A stretch of 64,000 bases of DNA. Source: Limnohabitans lacus (GTDB lineage: Bacteria; Pseudomonadota; Gammaproteobacteria; Burkholderiales; Burkholderiaceae_C). This document shows, one piece after another, positions 27,906 through 35,694 of the stretch (position 1 is its first letter; every line of letters starts with the position of its first letter). The stretch is from positions 62,001 through 126,000 of the forward strand of contig NZ_JASGBH010000001.1 of the NCBI RefSeq assembly GCF_030053395.1, in the 5' to 3' direction. Below the pieces are notes generated by a model. The model saw nothing but the letters and a program-made list of their open reading frames with translations. It did no database searches and had not been told where the DNA came from. The position numbers were made by a program, and so were the translations under genes.

Positions 27906-29417
27906 ATGCCCGCAAAAACGCCACGCCTTTACAGAAGCCGACACGGGGTTTATTACCTTCGCGTTTGCCTTCCAGAGGGCGAACGAAGCAACCCACAATC
28001 CAAGGAAGTTTGGCGCAGTCTCAAGACCAAAGACAGCCGAACGGCACAGGCGCTGGCGTTAAGATTTGCCATCGAAAAGACCTATGCCATGCCCAAAAAG
28101 TCCATCAAAAGCCTTGTTGATGAAATCACCAACCCCCTGAGCTTCACCAGCAGGGAAGGGCACCGCATCGACTTCGATCCAGCCAAGCCCGAAGAAGTGG
28201 CCTTTGCCCGTGAATTCATTGCCGAGCACACGACAAAAGCAGCCCACGACCTGGCCGAGGCAGACCGCCAACGGCTGGCCGACACAGAACTGGAATTCCG
28301 CCGTAAAGAGGCCGAAGCCTTGCGACTGCGTGAAGCCCAGTTGTTCCAACAGGTCAACCAGAAACCCGCTTCCCCGCTGTTCAGCAAGTACGTGGATGCC
28401 TATCTCACGTTGATCAAGAATTCGGACATCACCGAGCGCACCAAAAAAGGCTATGCCGCCAAGCTCAAAGTGTTTCAAGACTTCGTTGGAAAGTCGGCCA
28501 CCTTGGATGAGATCACGCCAGACACCATCTTGAACTTTCAAACATGGATGGCCAAAGACGACCCCTTGACCGACCGAAAAGCGATCACGCCGCGCAGCAT
28601 TGACGAATATTCCAACGTCATCAGCAACGTTTACAAAAAGGTCATCAAGAAGGCGGCAGACAATCCCATCGAAGGCCGACTGGTGGGCAAAAAACAGCGG
28701 ATGAAATCCAACCGCAAGCCCTTCACACCCGATGAACTCAAAGCCATTTTTGACCCGCAAAGGCTGGCAACGGTCAAGAACCCTGCCGATTTTTTTGTGC
28801 CCATCTTGGGCCTGCTCACAGGTTCACGCCCCGCTTCCATTTGCCAATTGAGGGTGGGCGACATTCGGCGAGACGATGGCGTGATGGTGATCCACTATCA
28901 CGACTACATCGAAGGCAACAGCGCCAAGACACGGGCCACCAATCGCATTGCACCGCTTCACCCCTTGCTTGAAAAAGTGGGCTTCCTTCGTTACTTGGAT
29001 GATGTGAAAAGCCTGCCCGACACCAACGCCACCACGCTGATTTTTCCGTGGCTCAACAAGTATGAACAGGGCTATGCCGATGTGCCATCTCAGAACTTCA
29101 TGGCGATGCTCAAAAAGCTGGGCATTTATGTGCCCAATGTGAAGGTGTTCTATTCGCTACGGCACACGACCAACCAGCGATTGAAAGAGCGTGGCGTGCC
29201 CGAAGACTTCCGCAGCCAGTACATCGGCCACGAGAACGACAGCGTGAACAATCGAACCTATGGTGGTGAAACCCCGCCCAAGTTTCTGCTGGAAAGCGTC
29301 ATCCCACACCTTCAATTCGATGAAATCCAGTGGGATGCGATTCATTACAAAAGCGATATTCAGAGCATGAAAAAAGCTATTGAAACAGCAAGACGTAGAG
29401 ATGAAAGGAAGAAATGA
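27906..29417 (+). CDS. int: Tyrosine recombinase (integrase of the element)
   Basis: A 503-residue site-specific integrase. An N-terminal strand-rich region (RLYRSRHGVYYLRVCLPEG) as in DUF6538-type integrases is followed by a helical linker, a core-binding domain near 158-255 and the catalytic domain. Catalytic residues: R308 (GSRPASICQL), K341, R419 (SLRHTT), H442 (IGHEND) and Y452 (NNRTYGG). The first His of the usual HxxR is Tyr416 here. It would recombine the tRNA-Asp 3' end with the circular element. The ATG at 27906 is chosen; a GTG three codons earlier is possible. Confidence 0.92.
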   Translation: MPAKTPRLYRSRHGVYYLRVCLPEGERSNPQSKEVWRSLKTKDSRTAQALALRFAIEKTYAMPKKSIKSLVDEITNPLSFTSREGHRIDFDPAKPEEVAFAREFIAEHTTKAAHDLAEADRQRLADTELEFRRKEAEALRLREAQLFQQVNQKPASPLFSKYVDAYLTLIKNSDITERTKKGYAAKLKVFQDFVGKSATLDEITPDTILNFQTWMAKDDPLTDRKAITPRSIDEYSNVISNVYKKVIKKAADNPIEGRLVGKKQRMKSNRKPFTPDELKAIFDPQRLATVKNPADFFVPILGLLTGSRPASICQLRVGDIRRDDGVMVIHYHDYIEGNSAKTRATNRIAPLHPLLEKVGFLRYLDDVKSLPDTNATTLIFPWLNKYEQGYADVPSQNFMAMLKKLGIYVPNVKVFYSLRHTTNQRLKERGVPEDFRSQYIGHENDSVNNRTYGGETPPKFLLESVIPHLQFDEIQWDAIHYKSDIQSMKKAIETARRRDERKK

Positions 29418-29456
29418 TTGATTTTTTTGTCAATATATTTTTCGGATTATTGTGCG

Positions 29457-29753
29457 GCTTACTGGGCCGTGATCACCCGCCTACATGCCACAAAAGCCAA
29501 CCCCGCCCATGTGATGCAGATCGCAGGCCATGCCGACGAGGCCAAGGGCGTTCATTTCAAGACCTACACCCACGATGTGGGCCTGCAAGCACTGGCTGAT
29601 ACGCTGGGCGGGTTGCGGTATGCTTTGGATTTCCAGACGTTGAGGATTGAAGACCCAAGGTTTTCTAAAACCCTTCACCGCTGGAATATGCAAGAGCAAC
29701 GTAAAGAAAACACTCCCACAAAAAATGGCAGAAGAAAAAATCTCTCAAGCTGA
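29457..29753 (+). pseudogene. C-terminal fragment of a second tyrosine recombinase
   Basis: The translated stretch around AHVMQIAGHADEAKGVHFKT and YTHDVGLQALADTL is the end of a phage-type integrase: the last catalytic His (AGH) and a Tyr (TYTH) are present, but the Arg-containing domains are absent. It is not a duplicate of the intact integrase, whose own C-terminus differs. The frame continues from 29418 without a credible start. The last 30 bases overlap the next gene. This is a relic, perhaps of an earlier element at the same tRNA. Confidence 0.75.
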
Positions 29754-30186
29754 AAAGCAAATTAAAACGATTACTTGGTTATTGACAGTAGTTATTTTCG
29801 CGATTTTGTATCTTTTTCATGAAAAATTCGAAAAAGATAAATTTTTCAAAGAAGCGTTCGGGTTGGTTGCATACACTTACCCTATTCTTGCCACAATGAT
29901 CGCAGCAAAAGAAATAACAAATCGGAACAAAAAAAACGGTGATCACGTAATTGACTTTATTGATTCAATTGTTTTGTACGTAGCGGCAACCATATTTTAT
30001 GGGGCCTATATCTTGTTTGACACTAACAGCTACTACCCTCTTTTTCCAATTTTAGGCTGCATTATAGCCTATATAACCATCTTAAAATTTAACCAGGATG
30101 GGAAAAATTCATTCATGAGATTTTTACTAATTCCTACAATCCCTACTTTTTCATTTATTGTGTATGCTTGGATTAAAAATTTATGA
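29725..30186 (+). CDS. AT-rich membrane protein of unknown function
   Basis: A 153-residue protein with an amphipathic charged N-terminus (MAEEKISQAEKQIKT) and about four membrane helices: ITWLLTVVIFAILYLF, a segment around FGLVAYTYPILATMIAA, FIDSIVLYVAATIFYGAYIL and YYPLFPILGCIIAYITIL, plus a final hydrophobic stretch. Codon use is AT-rich, unlike the integrase before it, indicating separate origin. The ATG at 29725 is preferred because the upstream codons belong to the integrase relic. It overlaps the convergent small gene by 6 bases. No family recognised. Confidence 0.6.
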   Translation: MAEEKISQAEKQIKTITWLLTVVIFAILYLFHEKFEKDKFFKEAFGLVAYTYPILATMIAAKEITNRNKKNGDHVIDFIDSIVLYVAATIFYGAYILFDTNSYYPLFPILGCIIAYITILKFNQDGKNSFMRFLLIPTIPTFSFIVYAWIKNL

Positions 30187-30351
30187 AAATTTCTTAAAAA
30201 ATATCTGTACCACATCAATCAATGCATAAAATATAAATACAGAAACAGCCAGCCACAACCAATCCGAAATACCATCATGAGTTTTTATATTTTTTAAAGG
30301 CTGAAAATTCTTAATAATTCTAAGGTTTTGGATTTTTTGAATGACTCGCAT
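30181..30351 (-). CDS. Small (56-residue) membrane protein behind repL
   Basis: The start codon is two bases after the stop of the RepL-like gene (TAA-TT-ATG) and the stop overlaps the convergent membrane gene. The product has a basic N-terminal half (RVIQKIQNLRIIKNFQPLKN) and one transmembrane helix (WLWLAVSVFIFYALIDVVQI) ending FFKKFS. Spacing points to translational coupling with repL. It is AT-rich like its neighbours. Function unknown; it could be a small plasmid-maintenance or toxin-like peptide, but nothing in the sequence proves that. Confidence 0.55.
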   Translation of the reverse strand: MRVIQKIQNLRIIKNFQPLKNIKTHDGISDWLWLAVSVFIFYALIDVVQIFFKKFS

Positions 30352-30353
30352 AA

Positions 30354-30836
30354 TTAAAACACCCTTTCAATTGAAGTTTCAAAAAGTTTTGGCTCGTCAT
30401 TTAGTGCAGCCATAACCCCATTCTTATCAGCTCGAATTTGATTGATGCCACCCTTGGTAAACAAATTCGGGTTGATGTACTCCATTTTATTGGTGGGGTG
30501 CTTGAGTAAATATCTTTTTTCTCTTAACTTTTTCATGGTTCGTGAAACGTCTGCTTGATTCACTTTGCAATCTTCACTGACGGCCAATTGTGTGACGTTG
30601 AATACGTTCTGATATTGAGCCAATTTTGCAATTGACAATAGAACCTTGAATTCGCTTTTGGTAAGGTCATTCAATGCTGTTTGGGCATTTTCCACAAACA
30701 TCATTACAAATTCTTGATTGACCTTTGCCTTTGCGCGGGTCACAATGGCAATGCTTTTATCCTCGATCTTGTCTTGGAATTGGTTTTTAAGTGTTTCTTC
30801 CAAATCGCCCACTTTAACTTGCCGCCTTGATTTCAT
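30354..30836 (-). CDS. RepL-like plasmid replication protein
   Basis: A 160-residue protein with a winged-helix core: EFVMMFVENAQTALNDLTKS, FKVLLSIAKLAQYQNVFNVT, then VNQADVSRTMKKLREKRYLL as recognition helix and wing, and MEYINPNLFTKG, which is the hallmark ending seen in RepL-type replication/maintenance proteins of small plasmids. AGGAGG precedes the ATG. An array of four 22-bp dyads lies about 110 bases upstream. By context it is the likely replication initiator, though a plain transcriptional regulator cannot be ruled out. Confidence 0.65.
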   Translation of the reverse strand: MKSRRQVKVGDLEETLKNQFQDKIEDKSIAIVTRAKAKVNQEFVMMFVENAQTALNDLTKSEFKVLLSIAKLAQYQNVFNVTQLAVSEDCKVNQADVSRTMKKLREKRYLLKHPTNKMEYINPNLFTKGGINQIRADKNGVMAALNDEPKLFETSIERVF

Positions 30837-30945
30837 TTATTTTCCTCCTGTTTGATTATCAATAACAAACAATTTAAAAAATGTCAAGTGCATATGGGAA
30901 TTTGTTCAATTCGGTATTCGCTGAATTGCTTTAAAACCCTCAAAA

Positions 30946-31032
30946 TCTTGGTGCCAGTCCCAAGATTTCTTGGTGTCAGTCCCAAGATTATCTTGGTGTC
31001 TGTCCCAAGATTTCTTGGGACTGGACACAAGA
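30946..31032. repeat. Array of four 22-bp iteron-like dyads (candidate oriV)
   Basis: Units start at 30946, 30968, 30991 and 31013 (spacing 22, 23, 22). Each is TCTTGG, an 8-base spacer (TGYCAGTC-like), then CCAAGA; the fourth has the spacer inverted (GACTGGAC) and one mismatch in the right arm. They lie upstream of the RepL-like gene in the 433-base gap 30837-31269. Confidence 0.8.
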
Positions 31033-31128
31033 TCGAAACCTTGAGACCCGCATAAATAGAGGCTTTGAGCGATTTACTAGAGAAAGAATATAGAGTTAGA
31101 TACTCAACTCGGCTACCGCCTCGGAATT

Positions 31129-31263
31129 AGGGGTTCGCACCCCTCGGCCTTCGGCCTCACCCGCGACAGGCTGCGCCTGTCCCTTTCCTTTTTTTGGGCA
31201 AGAGGGGAAGCCCTGCCCAAAGCCTCAAAAAGACGGCGGCCAATGCCGCCCGTCCGAAGGACG
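31129..31263. repeat. Cluster of short GC-rich hairpins
   Basis: Perfect hairpins occur at 31129-31144 (AGGGG/CCCCT), 31165-31181 (GACAGGC/GCCTGTC, followed by a T-rich run to 31195, a plausible plus-strand terminator), 31235-31250 (GGCGGC/GCCGCC) and 31251-31263 (CGTCC/GGACG), with smaller ones between. The style matches plasmid origin or transfer regions. No gene is seen here. Confidence 0.6.
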
Positions 31264-31269
31264 GAATTG

Positions 31270-31629
31270 TTAGAGGGTTTTGCGGGGTTTGCTTCCCGCT
31301 GCCGTTAGTTCAACCCCTGCCAACTTCCTCAACTTGGCCGAATCCTTGGCGGCGTTGTCTGCGTTGATCAGCTCGAACTTGCGATCAGGGTCAAGGTCTC
31401 GGAAAAACTCGGACGGGTTGACCTTCAGGGCCTGAACAATTTTCAGGATGTTGACCATGGCTAGATTGTGCTCGCCACGCTCGATGCCACCCATGTAGCT
31501 GCGATCTATCCCGCAGGCATCCCCAAAGCCTTCTTGAGAGTAGCCCAGCGCCTTGCGCCGCTGACGGATGGCCAAGCCCATGGCCACCAAATCAGGGTTC
31601 TTTTGTCGGTCTTTCTGGGCGCGTGGCAT
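31270..31629 (-). CDS. XRE-family helix-turn-helix regulator
   Basis: A 119-residue protein with a Cro/C1-type HTH at about residues 18-75: GLAIRQRRKALGYSQEGFGD, then GIDRSYMGGIERGEHNLAMV and ILKIVQALKVNPSEFF. The C-terminal tail is charged and without known domain. AGAGGA lies 8 bases before the ATG. It is divergent from the lipoprotein gene, and three evenly spaced CACGGRA repeats lie between them, so it probably controls both. Similar small regulators keep copy number or transfer genes of plasmids repressed. Confidence 0.85.
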   Translation of the reverse strand: MPRAQKDRQKNPDLVAMGLAIRQRRKALGYSQEGFGDACGIDRSYMGGIERGEHNLAMVNILKIVQALKVNPSEFFRDLDPDRKFELINADNAAKDSAKLRKLAGVELTAAGSKPRKTL

Positions 31630-31663
31630 GTCGTCTATCCTCTTGTAAAGCTGGTGAAAACAC

Positions 31664-31700
31664 CACGGGATTCGACTTCACGGAACTAAGTTTCACGGGA
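31664..31700. promoter_or_regulatory. Three CACGGRA repeats at 15-bp spacing, candidate XRE operator
   Basis: CACGGGA at 31664, CACGGAA at 31679 and CACGGGA at 31694, exactly 15 bases apart, between the divergent XRE and lipoprotein genes. Confidence 0.5.
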
Positions 31701-31771
31701 TATAACTACCTTATGTGTATGATCCACCGCACAGGCAGCACGGTGCAGCCTGACCCTGAAAGGATGAGACG

Positions 31772-33484
31772 ATGAAACGCGCACTTTGTGCCATGGGAGT
31801 GGCTACCTTTTTGACGGCCTGTGGTGGAGGCGGAGGAACGAACAACCAAACCGCACAACAGGGAACATCAATTGATGTTTACCCATCATTGGGAAAATTC
31901 GAATCTGGCACTGTAAATCTACTTTCGATTGATGGAAAAGTACTGAGCACAGGAAGTCTGCAAAATGGAACAGCAAAACTTTCGGCAAATATCGGGTGTC
32001 AACCAGCGATTATCGAAATCAGTAAAGGGCGCTACTACGATGAAGGACTCGATAAATTTATAGACATGGGTAATGATTTAAAATTGAGAGCCGCCACTCC
32101 CTGCTACTCAGAAAATTCTGAAATTGGAGTTACTGGATTCACAGAAATAGCATATCAAAAAGCAAGTGCCACACTATCTGCCGCTAGCATTACTGATGCC
32201 AACACATATGTTAAAGATAAATATGCTAACGAACTGGCATCTATTCTGATAAAACCAGACCTAATTGGTTCAACTCAGGACGCAAAAAATCTGAAAGATA
32301 GTCCCAATGGAAAATATGCTTTAAAACTAGCAGCCTTTTCAGTTGTTGCAGCAAAATATAGCCAAGACACAATTCGAATGATCCACGATGCAGCGACAAA
32401 CGTAAAATCGACTGGATACATTGATGGTGGTATTACTGGCGGATACTCTGCAAGCAGCTTCAAAGCTGATTTCAACACCGCCATCGACAATTATTCATCA
32501 AGCTATGCACAAGCGCTACAATCGTCCAAAGAACAGGCAAAAATAAATTCGAACTCAACTGCAATTCCAGAAATAGTAAGAACCGAAGAATTCGCAGCCC
32601 TAATGAATCTTCTCTCAATTCCCCCAAAATCCCCTGGGTTCACTGGAATATCCAATGCTACCGACATTCAGAATTCCAACAATTATTTGCCAAATACAAC
32701 AGTTATCAACTGCTACGGTGAAACAGATTCAAATACATCCGTTTTTTCAAGCACTTCGAAGTGCAGTTCCCCATATTTAACTTTTCTGCCATATGGATTT
32801 TTACCATCCACAACTCAGTTATTTAAAATTGGAAGGCCAGAAAATTCAAGATTAACCATTTCGGGCAGTTTGGTCGGTCCATTGACAACCTTTGAAGGAT
32901 ACCCTATTGCAAGAAACACATCATTGAACGTCACTTATACAGATGAAGTTAAAGGCAAGAGTATAACTATCACAGGCACAGCGATTGATATGAAATTTGT
33001 ATCTGGAGGCGATGCATATACACGACCATCCTCGTGGGTTTCTGGTGGCCAACAATGCCGAACAATTGAATATAGAAACGCCTCAATCAATATAACCAAC
33101 CAATATGGAACAAGAAGCCTCAGAAACTTCAATGTCTGTGCGGATGACTCTTTTGAAGCGCCGATGGAAGATTTGAGCGGAAGGCCACGTATATTCAAAT
33201 ACTTTGCCAAGGGCGAGAATCAGCAAAGTGTTATTTTTGATAACACAACAACACCTCTTATTTTTGAACAGGCAAACAATTTGGGAGCAAACACAGGAAC
33301 AACCTTGAGCAGTTTGGCCTTGAATTTCAAAAGTGGGAAGATCACTTATCCCACGAACTTAAATGATTCAATCACATTGGAATCCGATGGTAATGGCGCA
33401 GCGAAAATAACCTTGAAGAAATCAGGCATTATCAGCACATCCATTATTCCAACCCACATTCTACTTGATCGACCTATCCCATAA
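31772..33484 (+). CDS. Large lipoprotein of unknown function (element cargo)
   Basis: A 570-residue protein with a lipoprotein signal (MKRALCAMGVATFLTAC, lipid on Cys17) followed by a Gly5 spacer. The mature part is rich in Ser, Thr, Asn and beta-prone segments; an early region (SGTVNLLSIDGKVLSTGSLQ) looks like a small beta sandwich, the middle (residues 120-270) is helical with VTGFTEIAYQKAS, and a paired set of cysteines lies in the C-terminal half. AAAGGATGA precedes the ATG. It is AT-rich and flanked by the XRE regulator and a bidirectional terminator, thus a single-gene unit. No known family recognised; surface exclusion or adhesion are only guesses. Confidence 0.8.
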   Translation: MKRALCAMGVATFLTACGGGGGTNNQTAQQGTSIDVYPSLGKFESGTVNLLSIDGKVLSTGSLQNGTAKLSANIGCQPAIIEISKGRYYDEGLDKFIDMGNDLKLRAATPCYSENSEIGVTGFTEIAYQKASATLSAASITDANTYVKDKYANELASILIKPDLIGSTQDAKNLKDSPNGKYALKLAAFSVVAAKYSQDTIRMIHDAATNVKSTGYIDGGITGGYSASSFKADFNTAIDNYSSSYAQALQSSKEQAKINSNSTAIPEIVRTEEFAALMNLLSIPPKSPGFTGISNATDIQNSNNYLPNTTVINCYGETDSNTSVFSSTSKCSSPYLTFLPYGFLPSTTQLFKIGRPENSRLTISGSLVGPLTTFEGYPIARNTSLNVTYTDEVKGKSITITGTAIDMKFVSGGDAYTRPSSWVSGGQQCRTIEYRNASINITNQYGTRSLRNFNVCADDSFEAPMEDLSGRPRIFKYFAKGENQQSVIFDNTTTPLIFEQANNLGANTGTTLSSLALNFKSGKITYPTNLNDSITLESDGNGAAKITLKKSGIISTSIIPTHILLDRPIP

Positions 33485-33515
33485 ATTTAAAAGGCCCTTG
33501 CGGGCCTTTTAAATT
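33484..33515. terminator. Bidirectional terminator between lipoprotein and mobilization gene
   Basis: A perfect 14-bp stem (33484-33497 with 33502-33515, ending AAAAGGCCC/GGGCCTTTT) with TTGC loop. It overlaps both convergent stop codons. Confidence 0.88.
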
Positions 33516-33882
33516 ACTGGCTGACATTTGTCTGAGCCGTGCCGCTCACATTTGGCCGCTGGATCGCCTGCACTGGCTGCGCCCGTTTGGCCTCCAGCTG
33601 CGCCAGCTTCTTGGCCTTGATGGCCTCGAATCTGTCCCGCGCCACCCCCACCTTTTCAACACCCGAATCAATGGCGCTCAAAATATTGAGCGCTGATTCA
33701 GGGGTCACCTTATCACTCTCGATCATTTTCAAATAATACGCACCCAAAACTATTTTTAAATGCGCATCGGCTTTGCGTTCGCTTTGCTCCGCCGCCTTTT
33801 TAATCGCCGCTATTTGTTTCGCTAGCTTCTCTTTTCTTTTCGTCAATTCCTCTAATTTATCCCTCTTTTCGTTTTCGTTCAT
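33514..33882 (-). CDS. Small coiled-coil mobilization protein (MobC/TraD-like)
   Basis: A 122-residue, highly charged helical protein. The first 60 residues form a predicted coiled coil (KRDKLEELTKRKEKLAKQIA), then KADAHLKIVLGAYYLKMI, which resembles the (R/K)xxxRxxxLGA segment of TraD/MobC-type oriT accessory proteins. The C-terminus is Ala/Gln-rich. AAGGGGG lies 6 bases before the ATG at 33882. It diverges from the relaxase across the oriT-like region, the usual place for a nicking accessory factor. Assignment rests on context and pattern. Confidence 0.6.
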   Translation of the reverse strand: MNENEKRDKLEELTKRKEKLAKQIAAIKKAAEQSERKADAHLKIVLGAYYLKMIESDKVTPESALNILSAIDSGVEKVGVARDRFEAIKAKKLAQLEAKRAQPVQAIQRPNVSGTAQTNVSQ

Positions 33883-34055
33883 GGCTTGCCCCCTTTCATG
33901 ATTATGGTTTGCCTCCTTTCTTCTTACGCGATCCATTTCCGTTAATCAAGCCATCCCCTGCCCCTTATTCAGTGGCATTCGTTTTTTTAGCGCGGCTGGT
34001 CGCTACTCGCGACTTGTCTTCATCTCTCCTAGAAGTCGTGATTCAGACGGGGGCT

Positions 34056-34165
34056 GCATATCTTTCAGATATGCGCAATACACGTTTCTCCTCGTTCCTC
34101 GGAGCAAACGTTCCTTGCGCCAGGGGCTACGCCCCTGGACCCCTGATAATCTGGCATCCGCCAGA
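34056..34165. other. oriT-like region with nested inverted repeats
   Basis: In the 344-base gap between the divergent mobilization genes: GCATATCT/AGATATGC (34056-34074), an imperfect CGTTT...AAACG stem (34083-34110), CCAGGGGC/GCCCCTGG (34120-34138) and TCTGGC/GCCAGA (34150-34165). Next to the first, the minus strand reads ACGTGTATTGCGC, close to the MOBQ nick-region pattern of Ti-type plasmids. No gene is seen in 33883-34226. Confidence 0.5.
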
Positions 34166-34226
34166 GGCTTGCGCCTTCCTTTTTAATTTCATAATATAGA
34201 AGAAGGACGGTTTGGGGTAAACGATA

Positions 34227-35294
34227 ATGGCGACTTTTTACGTTAAAGTGAAATCAGGACTGGCCTGCAAAAATGCAGGGCAATACTGCGCTGCCTATAT
34301 TTCGGGTATTGGTGTGCATGGCAATAAACATGAAGTCGAGAAAGTCATTGATAAAAATCTGCCTGCTTGGGCAAAGGACGGTGAAGATTTTTTCAAAAAA
34401 GCCGATGAACTGGAACGGGCCAATGGCCGCGCCTATCGAGGATTAGTGATCGCGATCCCAAACGAGGCCAAAGACAAAATGGCGTGGGTGCAATCCTACG
34501 TGGACGAACTACTCCAAGATAAACACGCCTACCGCCTGGCTTACCACTTCGACCCCAAAAAGAATAATCCGCATGCTCACCTGATGTTCTGCGAAAGGGG
34601 CCGCAAGTTTGAGGACAAGGTGGACGACCCCAAGGCGTATTTCACGCGCAAGAATGGCAAGGATGCCAACCTCAAACGCTTCGATTGGTTGACCGATGCC
34701 AAGGCCTTGTATCTGGCCCATATTCGCAAAGTCGCCCCTGACTACACCCCAGCCATGACGGGTGAAACCAAAATTGGCCCCGAGCGCAAGAACGCCAGCG
34801 AGGAGTACAAAGCACAGCGGCAGCTTGCCATTGAAGCCAATGCCGCCATTCGCTCCATGGGTGCAGCCGATGCCATCGAATGTTGTGAATCTATGCTTGA
34901 CAGTATTGATGCCGAAATCGCAGCGATTCAAAGCACCCCAGAAGGCCGCGCAAGGGTGATCCACAGCCCTGCCCCTACCTTTGTTGCAAACGCGCCTAAA
35001 AGGCCCGAGAAAGAGGCCTCTAAAAAGCCCAATCTGGTCAAGCAGAAGATCAGGACGACGTATTCCACTGATCCCGTCGAATTTGTCGAGCAAATCAGCG
35101 AGGATGTCGAGCGCGCCACGCAGATGGGCCTGAAGGCCTTGGAAATTGAGGGAGAGACTGCCAAACGGAAGGCGATGACGGCCATGAAACAGATCAGCGT
35201 CTACACCCTTGACCAGACGGCGCAGAGGCTTAAATCTCAGATCGCCCCGAACCCGTTTGAGATCCCGAGAAAGCCAAAACCACCTGAGTGGTGA
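34227..35294 (+). CDS. mobA: MobA/MobL-type relaxase (MOBQ)
   Basis: A 355-residue relaxase that would nick oriT and pilot the strand during conjugation. The N-terminal tyrosines Y20 and Y24 (KNAGQYCAAYISG) supply the nucleophile; motif II is ANGRAYRGLVIAIPNE; motif III YHFDPKKNNPHAHLMFCERG (residues 106-125) has the histidine triad. The region after residue 185 is helical and has no primase domain, unlike RSF1010 MobA. It begins after the oriT-like region and ends at a hairpin terminator. With no secretion genes in the element, it needs a helper system. Confidence 0.9.
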   Translation: MATFYVKVKSGLACKNAGQYCAAYISGIGVHGNKHEVEKVIDKNLPAWAKDGEDFFKKADELERANGRAYRGLVIAIPNEAKDKMAWVQSYVDELLQDKHAYRLAYHFDPKKNNPHAHLMFCERGRKFEDKVDDPKAYFTRKNGKDANLKRFDWLTDAKALYLAHIRKVAPDYTPAMTGETKIGPERKNASEEYKAQRQLAIEANAAIRSMGAADAIECCESMLDSIDAEIAAIQSTPEGRARVIHSPAPTFVANAPKRPEKEASKKPNLVKQKIRTTYSTDPVEFVEQISEDVERATQMGLKALEIEGETAKRKAMTAMKQISVYTLDQTAQRLKSQIAPNPFEIPRKPKPPEW

Positions 35295-35316
35295 TATCAA
35301 TTCGAGCGCACATAAA

Positions 35317-35343
35317 AAAGCCATCTCCGATAGAGATGGCTTT
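35317..35343. terminator. Bidirectional terminator after mobA
   Basis: AAAGCCATCTC (35317-35327), loop CGATA, GAGATGGCTTT (35333-35343). Serves the relaxase on plus and the small membrane gene on minus. Confidence 0.85.
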
Positions 35344-35347
35344 CAGC

Positions 35348-35671
35348 TTATTTGGAATTGGAACCGAAGTAATAACCTACGGCGGTGCTTGTCAATGTTA
35401 AAAGAGGGGTAAAAACGATTTGTAGAATTTCGTTAAGTCCTTTGATGTAGGATGGCATTTTTTCTGATAAGGGTAAGCACCAAAGGTAGATCATCGCAAA
35501 AGCTATGATCAAAAATAAAATAAAAATAAGCGCAAACGCTATGATTTGACGTGCGGACTCTTGCTTTTTCTGGTGGTTGTATGGGACTGGGATCGCTTTG
35601 AAATCATCTAAATTCGTGTTGGGGTTTTTTGAATTTAGATCTTCTAAATCATGTTCTTTGATATTGTTCAC
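35348..35671 (-). CDS. Small two-helix membrane protein of the element
   Basis: A 107-residue protein: a polar N-terminal half (HDLEDLNSKNPNTNLDDFKA), a strong membrane helix (IIAFALIFILFLIIAFAMIY), a short loop, and a second hydrophobic segment ending in GYYFGSNSK. The GYYFG ending is common in small phage and plasmid membrane proteins, including holin-like ones, but no function can be assigned. It lies 23 bases behind the ribbon-helix-helix gene on the same strand and shares its AT-rich composition. Confidence 0.6.
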   Translation of the reverse strand: MNNIKEHDLEDLNSKNPNTNLDDFKAIPVPYNHQKKQESARQIIAFALIFILFLIIAFAMIYLWCLPLSEKMPSYIKGLNEILQIVFTPLLTLTSTAVGYYFGSNSK

Positions 35672-35694
35672 GTAATATACCTTTATACATAAAT

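Noticed and set aside
30946..31032. Considered as a CRISPR array
   Set aside because: Units are contiguous with no unique spacers, one is inverted, and no cas genes are present.
30852..31055. Plus-strand frame of 67 codons with repeated PRFLG segments
   Set aside because: The repeats come from the iteron array; there is no ribosome binding site and no family.
33909..34199. Plus-strand frame of 96 codons before mobA
   Set aside because: No ribosome binding site; it crosses the oriT-like hairpins and the product has no domain.
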